This document shows positions 45,217 to 53,472 of a DNA stretch of 64,000 nucleotides, in pieces. A program made the translations under genes and the position numbers. The notes under the pieces were generated by a model, which did not search any database, was not told the DNA's origin, and saw nothing but the letters and a program-made list of their open reading frames with translations. Origin of the DNA: PALSA-1353 sp050012375 (lineage in GTDB: Bacteria > Planctomycetota > Phycisphaerae > Tepidisphaerales > Tepidisphaeraceae). Each line of letters begins with the position of its first letter. Position 1 is the stretch's first letter. The DNA is taken from positions 1 to 64,000 of the forward strand of contig JBEKHH010000021.1 in the NCBI GenBank assembly GCA_050012375.1, written 5' to 3'.

Positions 45217-45345
45217 ATGGAACCGCGAAGACGCCGCGGAGGCTTTGCCTACCGCGAAGAGCGCGAAGATAGCCGCGAAGGAATTCACTAGCTGATTTCT
45301 TCGCGGCCGTCTTCGCGCTCTTCGCGTCTTCGTGGTTGCATTTCC
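45217..45345. repeat. CGCGAAG long palindrome (129 bp), in a gene boundary
   Basis: GGAACCGCGAAGACGCCGCG on the left is matched by GCGTCTTCGTGGTTGCATTT on the right, with inner arms GAGCGCGAAGATAGCCGCG and CGGCCGTCTTCGCGCTC. The left copy contains the same GGAGGCTTTGCCTACCGCG segment as the element near 19.6 kb. It overlaps the 5' end of the small secreted gene and lies 65 bases from the gmd start. Confidence 0.88.
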
Positions 45346-45409
45346 TTGGCGTCTTGGCGTCTTGGCGGTTAACATTTGGTCCGCTCTCAATGTCATTGGG
45401 AACATTCTA

Positions 45410-46450
45410 ATGCAAGTCACCAGCCGCAAAAAGGCCCTGATCTCCGGCATCACCGGCCAAGACGGTTCTTATCTCGCTGAATTGCTGCTCTCCAAGGGCT
45501 ACGACGTGCACGGCATCGTCCGCCGCAGCAGTTCCTTCAACACCGATCGCATCGGCCATCTGTATCGCGACCCGCACGATCCGCAGGCTCGGGTGTTTCT
45601 CCATTACGGCGACCTGGTGGATGGGACGGGGCTCCGGGAGATCCTCACCCGCGTGCAGCCCAATGAAGTTTACAACCTCGGCGCCCAATCGCACGTCCGC
45701 GTCAGCTTCGATCAACCCGTTTACACCGTCGCCGTCGATGCCCTGGGCACGATGAGCTTCCTCGAAGCGATTCGCGACACCGGCCTGCCGATCCGCTTTT
45801 ACCAGGCCTCCAGCAGTGAAATGTACGGGAAAGTCGTGCAGACGCCGCAGAACGAATCCACGCCGTTCTATCCCCGCAGCCCCTACGCCTGCGCGAAAGT
45901 TTTCAGCTTCTGGCAAACCGTCAACTACCGCGAGAGTTACAACATGTTCGCCTGCAACGGCATCATGTTCAACCATGAAAGTCCGCGCCGCGGCGAAACG
46001 TTCGTCACCCGCAAGATCACCCGCGCCGCCACCCGCATCAAGGAGGGCCTTCAGCAAAAGCTCTATCTCGGAAATCTCGACGCCAAGCGCGATTGGGGCT
46101 TCGCCGGCGATTACGTCGAGGCGATGTGGCTCATGCTCCAGCAGGAAAAGCCCGTTGATTACGTCATCGCCACGGGCGAAACCCACAGCGTCCGCGAGTT
46201 TCTCGACGAGGTCTTTGCCCATCTCGAACTGGATTGGCGCAAATACGTCGACGTCGATCCGCGTTATTTCCGGCCCGCTGAGGTGGATATGCTCCTGGGC
46301 GACGCCGCCAAGGCACGCCGCCTTCTTTCCTGGAAGCCCAAGATCACCTTCAAGGCCCTGGCCCGCATGATGACCGATGCCGATTGGCAACTGGCCAGGA
46401 GCGAAAAGGTCCTGGCCGAACAAGGTAAAAAGCAGACGTCTACGACCTAA
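45410..46450 (+). CDS. gmd: GDP-mannose 4,6-dehydratase
   Basis: 346 residues from ATG 45410. NAD-binding GITGQDG at 13-19 and RRSSSFNTDRI are typical. The catalytic Ser/Tyr/Lys set is in QASSSEMYGK and PYACAKVF. It makes GDP-4-keto-6-deoxymannose, the precursor of GDP-fucose and other deoxy sugars. The downstream fcl (48.1 kb) uses this product. It has no gene overlap with the neighbours. Confidence 0.95.
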   Translation: MQVTSRKKALISGITGQDGSYLAELLLSKGYDVHGIVRRSSSFNTDRIGHLYRDPHDPQARVFLHYGDLVDGTGLREILTRVQPNEVYNLGAQSHVRVSFDQPVYTVAVDALGTMSFLEAIRDTGLPIRFYQASSSEMYGKVVQTPQNESTPFYPRSPYACAKVFSFWQTVNYRESYNMFACNGIMFNHESPRRGETFVTRKITRAATRIKEGLQQKLYLGNLDAKRDWGFAGDYVEAMWLMLQQEKPVDYVIATGETHSVREFLDEVFAHLELDWRKYVDVDPRYFRPAEVDMLLGDAAKARRLLSWKPKITFKALARMMTDADWQLARSEKVLAEQGKKQTSTT

Positions 46451-46545
46451 ATAAGGAACCGTGTTTCAGGGACAGTAACCCAATGTTTAGCGGCGTCGCT
46501 TGCGACGCGCGTTCTTCTCGATGCCCCAGAATCGCGGTCGCCCAT

Positions 46546-47985
46546 TTAGGGCGCGGCCCGGCGAGTGCGGCGTAGAAGCAGACACACCGGCACAACCATA
46601 GCCAGACCCACCGGCTCAGGAACGGGTTCCATTCCTTCCACCCCTTCCACGTCCAGACCGATGCCCGTGCCGTACTCCGGCTGCGTGTAAGTCGGATCGT
46701 CGAGAATGTCATCCGCCAGCGCCAGCCGGAACGAATCACCCTGTGCCAAGTCAAACGTGATGGGGATTTGCGACGGCATGGTGGGTTCGTCGGTAAACAG
46801 TTGGGATAGAAACGAGTCGCTCAGGGGAACGTCAAGCATCGCCCCGCCGGTGGATGGAACGTTGATGCTGAAATCGCCCAGCGAGATTCCGTCGATGGAG
46901 ATGCCAACCGGCTGAGAAATGCTTCCCTCGGAAATCGCCAGGAAAAAGTCGGGCTGTTCCGCGCGGAAAAGGCCGGGGGTTGACTGCGTGACGCCTTCGT
47001 GGAGATCGGACCAAAAGCCGGGGTCCATCCCGATGTTCAGTTGAATCCCCCCGCCCGTCGGAGGAGGGGCAATCTCCTCGCCCTGCTTGGGTGTGCCCGG
47101 GATCGCGCCCGGCGCGGGCGTGACGTTCTTCTCAGTGGCGTAACCATGTCCCTCCAGCAATATGTTGGTCGTGACATTTGACTTATTGGCGTCGATCGCG
47201 GTCTGGAGGTTGGTCAGGCCGGCGTTAAAGCTCTTAAGCGTGCCGTCGCCGGCGATTGTCACCTTATTCGTGGTGCTGGGATTCTGGTCGTAAAGATAGT
47301 AGCTGGTCGTGGTGACAAGCGGCTTAAATGCCAGATAAGGTTGATCGGGCAGGTCCGTATGCAGACGAGCCATGTTCCCGGCAAAGACCATCGCCAGGCT
47401 GCTGGCGCCGGCGTTGATGTTCGTGGCCGCGTTTCCGCCATTGCCCGTGACGAGTTGCGGCGTCCCACCGACCGCGGTGTCCACCGCCATGTTGTTCTTC
47501 GCCGAATCCTGGATTTGTTGAACGGTCGAAACCCCGGTGCGGAGTTGCTTGGTGGCGTATGCGGTGTAGCTGTAATAAAAACTTTTGTTCACGACGTTAT
47601 CGCTGGTATCGTGTTTCGGCAGGCGGCCCGGGGGGTTCTTGTCCGCCGTGCTCCATCCGTCCGTGGTGTTTTGGTCCACCGTCGTTGCCGTGCTGACCAC
47701 ATAGGGAACCGTCTTCAGCCCATTGGCGGCGTTGGCCAGCCCTCCGGAGCGACACGTGCCCGTAAACACATTGAGCTGTTTCGCGTTGGACAGATATTGG
47801 TTGAACAGAGCAACAACTCTCGTCCAGGACAGCTTCGCGGTATCCGTTGGCGCATCCTTCTCGAACACGTAACCGCTGTCCTCTATAGTCACGTCAGCTC
47901 GGGCGCGAAGCTGCAACCCGAACACAGTGAGCCCCAGGCACAACGAAACAAGCAGCCGGCGCCGAGTGGAAATTGCGGTTCTCAT
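46546..47985 (-). CDS. PEP-CTERM surface protein
   Basis: 479 residues. A signal peptide (LLVSLCLGLTVFGLQLRARAD) is followed by a low-charge extracellular region with repeats of Ser/Thr/Asn. The C-terminus ends VPEPVGLAMVVPVCLLLRR, the PEP-CTERM sorting tag: VPEP, a hydrophobic stretch and arginines. Exosortase would cut after the motif and anchor it to the exopolysaccharide. No exosortase is in this window. Its presence among GDP-sugar genes suits a surface/EPS role. Confidence 0.8.
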   Translation of the reverse strand: MRTAISTRRRLLVSLCLGLTVFGLQLRARADVTIEDSGYVFEKDAPTDTAKLSWTRVVALFNQYLSNAKQLNVFTGTCRSGGLANAANGLKTVPYVVSTATTVDQNTTDGWSTADKNPPGRLPKHDTSDNVVNKSFYYSYTAYATKQLRTGVSTVQQIQDSAKNNMAVDTAVGGTPQLVTGNGGNAATNINAGASSLAMVFAGNMARLHTDLPDQPYLAFKPLVTTTSYYLYDQNPSTTNKVTIAGDGTLKSFNAGLTNLQTAIDANKSNVTTNILLEGHGYATEKNVTPAPGAIPGTPKQGEEIAPPPTGGGIQLNIGMDPGFWSDLHEGVTQSTPGLFRAEQPDFFLAISEGSISQPVGISIDGISLGDFSINVPSTGGAMLDVPLSDSFLSQLFTDEPTMPSQIPITFDLAQGDSFRLALADDILDDPTYTQPEYGTGIGLDVEGVEGMEPVPEPVGLAMVVPVCLLLRRTRRAAP

Positions 47986-48148
47986 GCACTCTCCCGAGAA
48001 AAGGGCTCTACCTGTTGACGTGTCCTTCCCTTAAGGCCACGGCAGCATATTATTATGGGACGTAATCCGACACAAGGAATTTGTCGGAATCTTCGGCAAT
48101 GCCGTGCAGGGTTTCGCGTAGAGTGCTGTAGAGCCAAGGACTTGCGAC

Positions 48149-49123
48149 ATGAGCCTCTCCATCAACGATCGAATCGTGCTGACTGGCGGCGCCGGATTTT
48201 TGGGCACGGTTGTCGCAGAAAAGCTGCAAGCGCGCGGATACCAGAACATCTTCGTTCCGCGCCGAAAGGATTTCGATCTCACCAGCGAAGCGGATGTCCG
48301 GCGCCTCTATCGCGAATTTCGCCCCGAGGTGGTGATGCACCTGGCGGCCGAAGTCGGCGGCATCGGCGCCAACCGCGACAATCCCGGCCGATTCTTCTTT
48401 GCCAATCTCGCCATGGGCATGCACCTCATCGAGCATGCCCGCATCAATCGCATCAAGAAATTCGTCCAGGTCGGCTCGATATGCGCCTATCCGAAATTCA
48501 CGCCCATCCCCTTCCGCGAAGCCGACCTGTGGAACGGATACCCCGAAGAAACCAACGCCCCCTATGGCATCGCCAAAAAATCCCTCCTGGTCATGTGCCA
48601 GGCTTACCGCCAGCAATACGGCCTGAACGCGATCTATCTCCTGCCGGTGAATCTCTATGGCCCGCGCGATAATTTCCATCTTGAGTCCAGCCATGTCATC
48701 CCCGCCCTGATCCGCAAATGCGTCGAGGCGCGTCTGGCCGGCCAGCGCGAGATGACCGCCTGGGGCACCGGCTCAGCCAGCCGCGAATTTCTCTACGTGC
48801 AGGACTGCGCGGAGGGAATCGTCCTTTCGCTGGAAAAATACGATTCGCCGGAACCGATGAACCTCGGCAGCGGCCGGGAAATTAGTATCAAGGACTTAAC
48901 GGAGCTGATCGCCCGTCTGAGCGGCTTTACGGGCCAGATCATCTGGGACCCGACCAAACCGGACGGCCAACCACGCCGATGCCTGGACGTAACTCGTGCC
49001 AAGCAAGCGATCGGCTTCACCGCACAGACAACCTTGGAGGACGGCCTGAAGAAAACAATCGCCTGGTTCGAGTCCCATCGCGGCGAACTGACCGAACGAA
49101 ACCATGCTGCTCAGACACCCTAA
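48149..49123 (+). CDS. fcl: GDP-L-fucose synthase (WcaG type)
   Basis: 324 residues. NADP-binding LTGGAGFLG near 12-19, the specific AAEVGGIGANRDNPGRF, and catalytic residues in GSICAYPK and APYGIAKK. It epimerises and reduces the Gmd product to GDP-fucose. It ends QTP at 49123. A PEP-CTERM gene separates it from gmd. Confidence 0.93.
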   Translation: MSLSINDRIVLTGGAGFLGTVVAEKLQARGYQNIFVPRRKDFDLTSEADVRRLYREFRPEVVMHLAAEVGGIGANRDNPGRFFFANLAMGMHLIEHARINRIKKFVQVGSICAYPKFTPIPFREADLWNGYPEETNAPYGIAKKSLLVMCQAYRQQYGLNAIYLLPVNLYGPRDNFHLESSHVIPALIRKCVEARLAGQREMTAWGTGSASREFLYVQDCAEGIVLSLEKYDSPEPMNLGSGREISIKDLTELIARLSGFTGQIIWDPTKPDGQPRRCLDVTRAKQAIGFTAQTTLEDGLKKTIAWFESHRGELTERNHAAQTP

Positions 49124-49124
49124 A

Positions 49125-49190
49125 ATTCGGAGCTGTCCCGTTTTATTCTGGGGAAATAAAACGGGGAAATAAAACGGGACAGCTCTGAAT
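49125..49190. repeat. Inverted repeat AGCTGTCCCGTTTTATT
   Basis: ATTCGGAGCTGTCCCGTTTT (49125) pairs with AAAACGGGACAGCTCTGAAT (ending 49190) over 23 positions with one mismatch. It begins right after the fcl stop and could act as its terminator. Confidence 0.8.
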
Positions 49191-49347
49191 TAAATCCGGC
49201 ATCGACAGTCCTGGGGCCAACTACCGGTGTCGACAACCCTTGGCCTATCCCGCCTGGAACGAAAACGGGACAGCTCTGAAACTCGGAAAACGGGACAGCT
49301 CTGAATTAAATCCACGGCATCGACAGACCTGAAGCGAACTACCGGTG
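49174..49347. repeat. 57-bp imperfect direct repeat
   Basis: Copies at 49174-49229 and 49290-49347 share ACGGGACAGCTCTGAATTAA then ATCC..GCATCGACAG and AACTACCGGTG. A third partial copy is at 49264-49279. The stretch from here to 49483 holds no recognisable gene. Confidence 0.8.
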
Positions 49348-49483
49348 ACGAACAAGCTAGGACGGACTAAAGGGGACGTAACTAATTTCATTCACTTTTC
49401 TCCGCGAGCTTTGACTGGGCGAAAACTCTATGGGCTGGAGCCTTTCCAAAGACTCCCGACTCCTAAACTCCAGCGCTTTCGAT

Positions 49484-50425
49484 TCACCGGCTGTTCACAA
49501 ACCAAACGGAATAATCCTCCAGCAACTGGTGGTTGGGAGACTGCTTGTCCGTCGCCTTCAGTTCGGCCAAGCCCAAGATAAACAACTTGCCATCGAAGAT
49601 TCGCTTCACGCGGGCGCCGATGTCTTCGTAGAACAGCATCCATTCGGAGCCGCCCTCGCGCTCAAGGCCATGCAGTTCATAACGGTCCATGTACGACGGC
49701 TGGGTCTTTCTGAGCTTCTTGTATTCGGCGGCGCTCCATCCGCCGATTACGTACGGTTCCTCCCATCGAAAATCCTCGATCCCGGTGACCTCGCACGGCA
49801 GTTGCAAGTGTGCCTGCAAATAGTTGAACAGCACATCGATGGCCTGATCCCTGTCCTGTTGCCCGTCGCCAAGCACCTGCTTGATGCGATCGAAACACGC
49901 GTCGTGGTCGATTTCCGGCTCGTCATCGTCGTCTGTGTCGTCCTCCACAAACCCATCGGTTTCATCCTCGTCCTCTTCATCCCACGGCTCATCGTCAAGA
50001 TCATCCCTTCGCGCCGAGCCCTGCTTGCCGGCCCAGAAGGGACAGACGGGACAATCCTGGCCGCGGGGGAAATCGATTCCCTCTTCATGCGGGCATCCAA
50101 GAATCCCCTCCGTCACCACCACGCTTTTGACGCCGTGTTTGGCGAGGAATCGCTTGATCTCCTCGGCGATTTTCGCGTCGCCGACAACGTTCATCCCCAT
50201 CCATTTCAGGAGGATCGGCTCGGCCTCCTCGCTGAGAATCACTCCGGCGACGATCTTCGTGGTCGTCTTGTCGTCAGGGCCGTAGTAGGCCACGGTGCCG
50301 ATCGGATATTTCCCGTGACGATTGGCCTTGGCCTTGGCGGCACAGCAGAATTTGTATTTCTCCCCGCTCCCGCAGGGGCACGGATCATAAGGACCGATTT
50401 GCAGGCTCCATCCCATCCGTGACAT
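49484..50425 (-). CDS. SEC-C-motif protein
   Basis: 313 residues from ATG 50425. The N-terminal DPCPCGSGEKYKFCC is a zinc-binding SEC-C motif like that at the end of SecA. The rest is acidic (DDLDDEPWDEEDEDETDGF near the middle) and unrecognised, with PVCPFW and GCPHEEG adding cysteines. Such proteins may bind ribosomes or SecB-like partners; here the role is unknown. Start could be ATG 50416. It lies at the end of a same-strand cluster with the 50.2-50.7 kb gene. Confidence 0.65.
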   Translation of the reverse strand: MSRMGWSLQIGPYDPCPCGSGEKYKFCCAAKAKANRHGKYPIGTVAYYGPDDKTTTKIVAGVILSEEAEPILLKWMGMNVVGDAKIAEEIKRFLAKHGVKSVVVTEGILGCPHEEGIDFPRGQDCPVCPFWAGKQGSARRDDLDDEPWDEEDEDETDGFVEDDTDDDDEPEIDHDACFDRIKQVLGDGQQDRDQAIDVLFNYLQAHLQLPCEVTGIEDFRWEEPYVIGGWSAAEYKKLRKTQPSYMDRYELHGLEREGGSEWMLFYEDIGARVKRIFDGKLFILGLAELKATDKQSPNHQLLEDYSVWFVNSR

Positions 50426-50718
50426 TGTAAACTCGGGCTGCGCGGTCCGAAATGGAAATACGCGCAAGGTCTGTATCCCGCCCGTCGTCCTGACCCATTC
50501 CTTCGCGGCCTGATCCCCTCTCGGATGCCGGTGACGAGCAATAAATCCAAACGCACGCTCGAATCATCAGGCAGGCCGAACCATATAATCCGGCCCGATG
50601 GCGTTTGGCCGAGGTTCTCGGGATGCATCACGTCATAAGATAGTCCGTCGGCCGTCAGGATTCGGAACGGCTGGAACGGCTTCTTCTCCCTCAGCCGCTG
50701 GATTTCCTGAATCGTCAT
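50239..50718 (-). CDS. Small conserved hypothetical protein, frame damaged at its 3' half
   Basis: The first about 66 residues (KKPFQPFRILTADGLSYDV, MHPENLG and DLLLVTGI) match a small protein that I know to be common in planctomycete genomes. The frame then continues with Arg-rich, gene-unlike text over the SEC-C gene start (187-base overlap). The normal family ends near VTGI, so a lost stop or frameshift is likely. Functional status unclear. Confidence 0.5.
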   Translation of the reverse strand: MTIQEIQRLREKKPFQPFRILTADGLSYDVMHPENLGQTPSGRIIWFGLPDDSSVRLDLLLVTGIREGIRPRRNGSGRRAGYRPCAYFHFGPRSPSLQCHGWDGACKSVLMIRAPAGAGRNTNSAVPPRPRPIVTGNIRSAPWPTTALTTRRPRRSSPE

Positions 50719-50754
50719 GCGGTCATTATATCGAAGGTTCGATAATTGTTGCCA

Positions 50755-51276
50755 TTAACCGGGCGAATTCGGGGGGAATTCAAAGGGGGCGGGTCGATTT
50801 GGGGACCATAGAACGGGACTCTCATTTTGATTTCCCGCGAGATGCGGGCGTCGTGCGGCAATCCAAGCTTCGGCCTCCGTTGCAAATTTCTTTGCCTCTT
50901 GCAGCAGTTGGTCAGCATCGCCGTCGGAAATGCCGCCGGCAAAGTCGTATTCGCTCTGGTTGCGAAGCATCCGGCAGTTGTTGAAATACGACGAAAGCGT
51001 TGCAAACGCCGGATCGGCGGCCTCCAGGGCAATGAACGTGTTGTAATGCCCACCGACCGTACGGGGACGGTAGCCTTCGGCACGGACGATCATTAGTGAA
51101 AGTGAAAGCGTTCTGGCCGCGTCGTAGGCAAGGAAGAACCGGACGTCGGTGGACAGACCAACGATGGCGACGTTGGCCATGCTCCGGGCAACGATTGAGC
51201 GCAAATTGTCTATTTCACTTTTGCTCGTGGGATCGGCGGTGACGCATTTTCTATTCAGAAGCTCTTTCCAAGTCAC
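50755..51276 (-). CDS. HEPN-domain protein (candidate toxin)
   Basis: 173 residues, all helical. VRFFLAYDAARTLSLSL, GHYNTFIALEAAD and CRMLRNQSEYDF (R105-N106...Y110-D111) fit the HEPN fold, in a variant where the usual catalytic His is a Tyr. It overlaps by 26 bases the MNT nucleotidyltransferase gene upstream. In HEPN/MNT systems the HEPN member is an RNase toxin that its partner neutralises by AMP transfer to a tyrosine. Confidence 0.7.
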   Translation of the reverse strand: MTWKELLNRKCVTADPTSKSEIDNLRSIVARSMANVAIVGLSTDVRFFLAYDAARTLSLSLMIVRAEGYRPRTVGGHYNTFIALEAADPAFATLSSYFNNCRMLRNQSEYDFAGGISDGDADQLLQEAKKFATEAEAWIAARRPHLAGNQNESPVLWSPNRPAPFEFPPNSPG

Positions 51277-51844
51277 GCTCCGTGCCTATCACGAAGAGCT
51301 TGGGTTTGTCCAGCACGGCCGACAAAAAATGCTGCTTTCGTTTGGCCCTGAATTCAGCGGGGCTGTAGAGGCTGAGATTGATCTCGCGTCCGAGCTGCAA
51401 TCCCGCTTGCTGCAATGGGCGCGAAAGACGCATCCTATGGACTGCGCCGACAATCATCAGATCGATATCGCTGTCGGGTTGCTCCCGTGCCGCCGCAATT
51501 GACCCATAAACGAATGCGAGCTGAATCTCCTCAGCCATTGGCGCCAAAGTTTCGCGCAACGCTCCAACAAGACCGACCGTTTTAAGAATCAACCCATGCA
51601 GTTCAGGAAACAGTGGGGCATGTTCATTGGCTTGAAAGAAAACCATGTGTCCTTTGCGGTAGCTCTTGAGCAAGCCCGCCCCGGCGAGCGCCTTCAAATC
51701 CCTCTGGACGCCGGAGCGAAGCACGCCGAGGTGCCTGGCAAGCTCGGCGGCGTACCAGGCCCGACCAGGCTGACCAAAAAGCGCCCCCAGCAGCCGCTGG
51801 CGGTTCTTCGGCATCAGGACATCCAGACCGGAACGTGTACTCAT
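51251..51844 (-). CDS. Winged-helix plus MNT nucleotidyltransferase antitoxin
   Basis: 197 residues. The N-terminal 80 are a winged helix (LLGALFGQPGRAWYAAEL, LARHLGVLRSGVQRDLKAL). The C-terminal half is a minimal nucleotidyltransferase: FVYGSIAAA (G114-S115) and DSDIDLMIVG (D126 and D128). The fusion of a DNA-binding head with the NTase lets one protein both repress the operon and modify the HEPN partner; this is inference. It is first in the HEPN/MNT pair. Confidence 0.78.
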   Translation of the reverse strand: MSTRSGLDVLMPKNRQRLLGALFGQPGRAWYAAELARHLGVLRSGVQRDLKALAGAGLLKSYRKGHMVFFQANEHAPLFPELHGLILKTVGLVGALRETLAPMAEEIQLAFVYGSIAAAREQPDSDIDLMIVGAVHRMRLSRPLQQAGLQLGREINLSLYSPAEFRAKRKQHFLSAVLDKPKLFVIGTERDLERASE

Positions 51845-52100
51845 ATAATGTACTTATCGACACTTATTGTGTACTTGTCAACGAGATTCGCACCGGATCA
51901 ATTCCAATATGCGGATAAAATGCTGGTGTCATGGACACTTGATCTCGCTCTGTCGCGAAAAAGCTGAATCAGTTTAAACCCCCAGGGCACCGATGAACCG
52001 TGTCAGCCCACTTCTCAGCGCTCTCGGCGATCTCGAGCGAAGCGGGCGGTGAATAATCCGCTTGAGGCGAGGCGCTCCAAAAAAACTCCGAATTTTTCCC

Positions 52101-52129
52101 TTGAAAAAAATCATGTGTTAGGGTAATGT
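52101..52129 (+). promoter_or_regulatory. Sigma-70-type promoter for the 52180 small frame
   Basis: TTGAAA (52101-52106), then 17 bases, then TAATGT (52124-52129). Position fits transcription toward the small frame with an AAGGAG site at 52180. The 51845-52100 stretch holds nothing I recognise. Confidence 0.45.
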
Positions 52130-52179
52130 TCGCACTGCGTCGGGTTCGCAATCTCATTCAACCCAAGGAGAGACTCCCT

Positions 52180-52284
52180 ATGTCCGCCGATCCCGTCTTC
52201 TCTGCACACTTGACCAATGACAAGGGACAAATGACCATCCCAGCGAAGCGTACCCCCCTCCCCCCCCGAAATGGGATATTCTGA
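52180..52284 (+). pseudogene. Short frame with strong RBS, truncated by heptamer repeat
   Basis: 34 residues. An exact AAGGAG site eight bases before the ATG, a promoter-like sequence upstream, and the start MSADPVFSAH look genuine. From 52199 the sequence becomes ATGACAA-type heptamers and ends at TGA 52282. I read this as a real gene start cut off by the repeat. Confidence 0.35.
52199..52233 (+). repeat. ATGACAA-type heptamer repeat
   Basis: TTGACCAATGACAAGGGACAA and AATGACC continue the 7-base family seen at 9.1 and 20.7 kb, with several variants. It is short and lies inside a frame at 52180. Confidence 0.6.
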
Positions 52285-52459
52285 GATAGGATGTGACTGT
52301 GACCCCCACTTTTAGCCTCGATGACATCCGGTTCCGGGCCATTTCGCTCCGAGGGTTCGATAACCATTGCTTTTGTCCGAATCCGCCCGTAACACTAGGC
52401 GTAAGTTCCATTTCCACCATGCAGATGCTGGCGGTTTTGGACGATGCACAGAGGTAACT

Positions 52460-53452
52460 ATGGCCAATCTGAATGACAAAGTCGTTGTTTGCGGAGCCGG
52501 GGGATTCATCGGCGGTCACCTGGTGGGCGATCTGCTCGCCAAGGGACACAAAAACATCCGGGCCGTCGATATCAAGCCGTTCGACGAGTGGTATCAGCGC
52601 TTCCCCCAGGCGGAAAACCTCCAACTCGATTTGCAGATCAAAGACGCCTGTTACAAATCCCTCAATGGCGCGAAAATCGTCTACGACCTCGCCGCGGACA
52701 TGGGCGGCATGGGATTCATTGAGAACAACCGCTGCCTCTGCATGCTCAGCGTGCTGATCAACACGCATCTGTGCATGGCCGCCAGGGACTGCGGCGTCGA
52801 TCGCTATTTCTACGCCTCCAGCGCCTGCGTTTACAACGCCGACAAGCAGCGCGATGTCAACGTCACCGCCCTGAAGGAAGAGGATGCCTATCCGGGCCAG
52901 CCCGAGGACGGGTACGGCTGGGAAAAACTCTTCAGCGAGCGGATGTGCCGGCATTTCCGGGAGGATTTCGGGCTCACGACGCGCGTCGCCCGATTCCACA
53001 ACGTTTACGGCCCGCACGGCACGTACGACGGCGGCCGCGAGAAGGCCCCCGCCGCCATCAGCCGAAAAGTCATCGACGCCAAACTCTCGGGAAAACATTC
53101 CATCGAAATCTGGGGCGACGGACATCAGACCCGTTCGTTCATGTACATCACCGATTGCCTCAAGGGCATGCAGGACCTGCTCTGGAGCGACATCATCGAG
53201 CCGATCAACATCGGCAGCAACGAACTGGTCTCCATCAACCAGCTCGTGGACATCGTTGAAGACATTGCCGGCATCAAGCTCCAACGCAACTACAATCTCA
53301 CAGCCCCCAAGGGCGTCAACGGCCGCAACAGCGACAACACGCTGATCAAAAAGCTCATGGGTTGGGAACCGAACACCAAGCTCCGCGTCGGCATGGAAAA
53401 AACCTATCGCTGGATTTACGATCAGATGGCCGGCAAACGAAAATCCGCCTGA
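52460..53452 (+). CDS. GDP-mannose 3,5-epimerase (GME type)
   Basis: 330 residues from ATG 52460, with AGAGG upstream. NAD-binding VVCGAGGFIGG; the signature LAADMGGMGFI; active-site text ASSACVY and GYGWEKLFSERMC; later GGREKAPAAISRKV. These match the plant and bacterial enzyme that turns GDP-mannose into GDP-L-galactose or GDP-L-gulose, used in ascorbate or polysaccharide synthesis. The GT4 gene follows after 20 bases. Confidence 0.85.
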   Translation: MANLNDKVVVCGAGGFIGGHLVGDLLAKGHKNIRAVDIKPFDEWYQRFPQAENLQLDLQIKDACYKSLNGAKIVYDLAADMGGMGFIENNRCLCMLSVLINTHLCMAARDCGVDRYFYASSACVYNADKQRDVNVTALKEEDAYPGQPEDGYGWEKLFSERMCRHFREDFGLTTRVARFHNVYGPHGTYDGGREKAPAAISRKVIDAKLSGKHSIEIWGDGHQTRSFMYITDCLKGMQDLLWSDIIEPINIGSNELVSINQLVDIVEDIAGIKLQRNYNLTAPKGVNGRNSDNTLIKKLMGWEPNTKLRVGMEKTYRWIYDQMAGKRKSA

Positions 53453-53472
53453 GCCGCGATATCAAGCGATCG

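Noticed and set aside
51969..52157. 62-codon minus frame near the HEPN/MNT pair
   Set aside because: No RBS, no domain and atypical composition.
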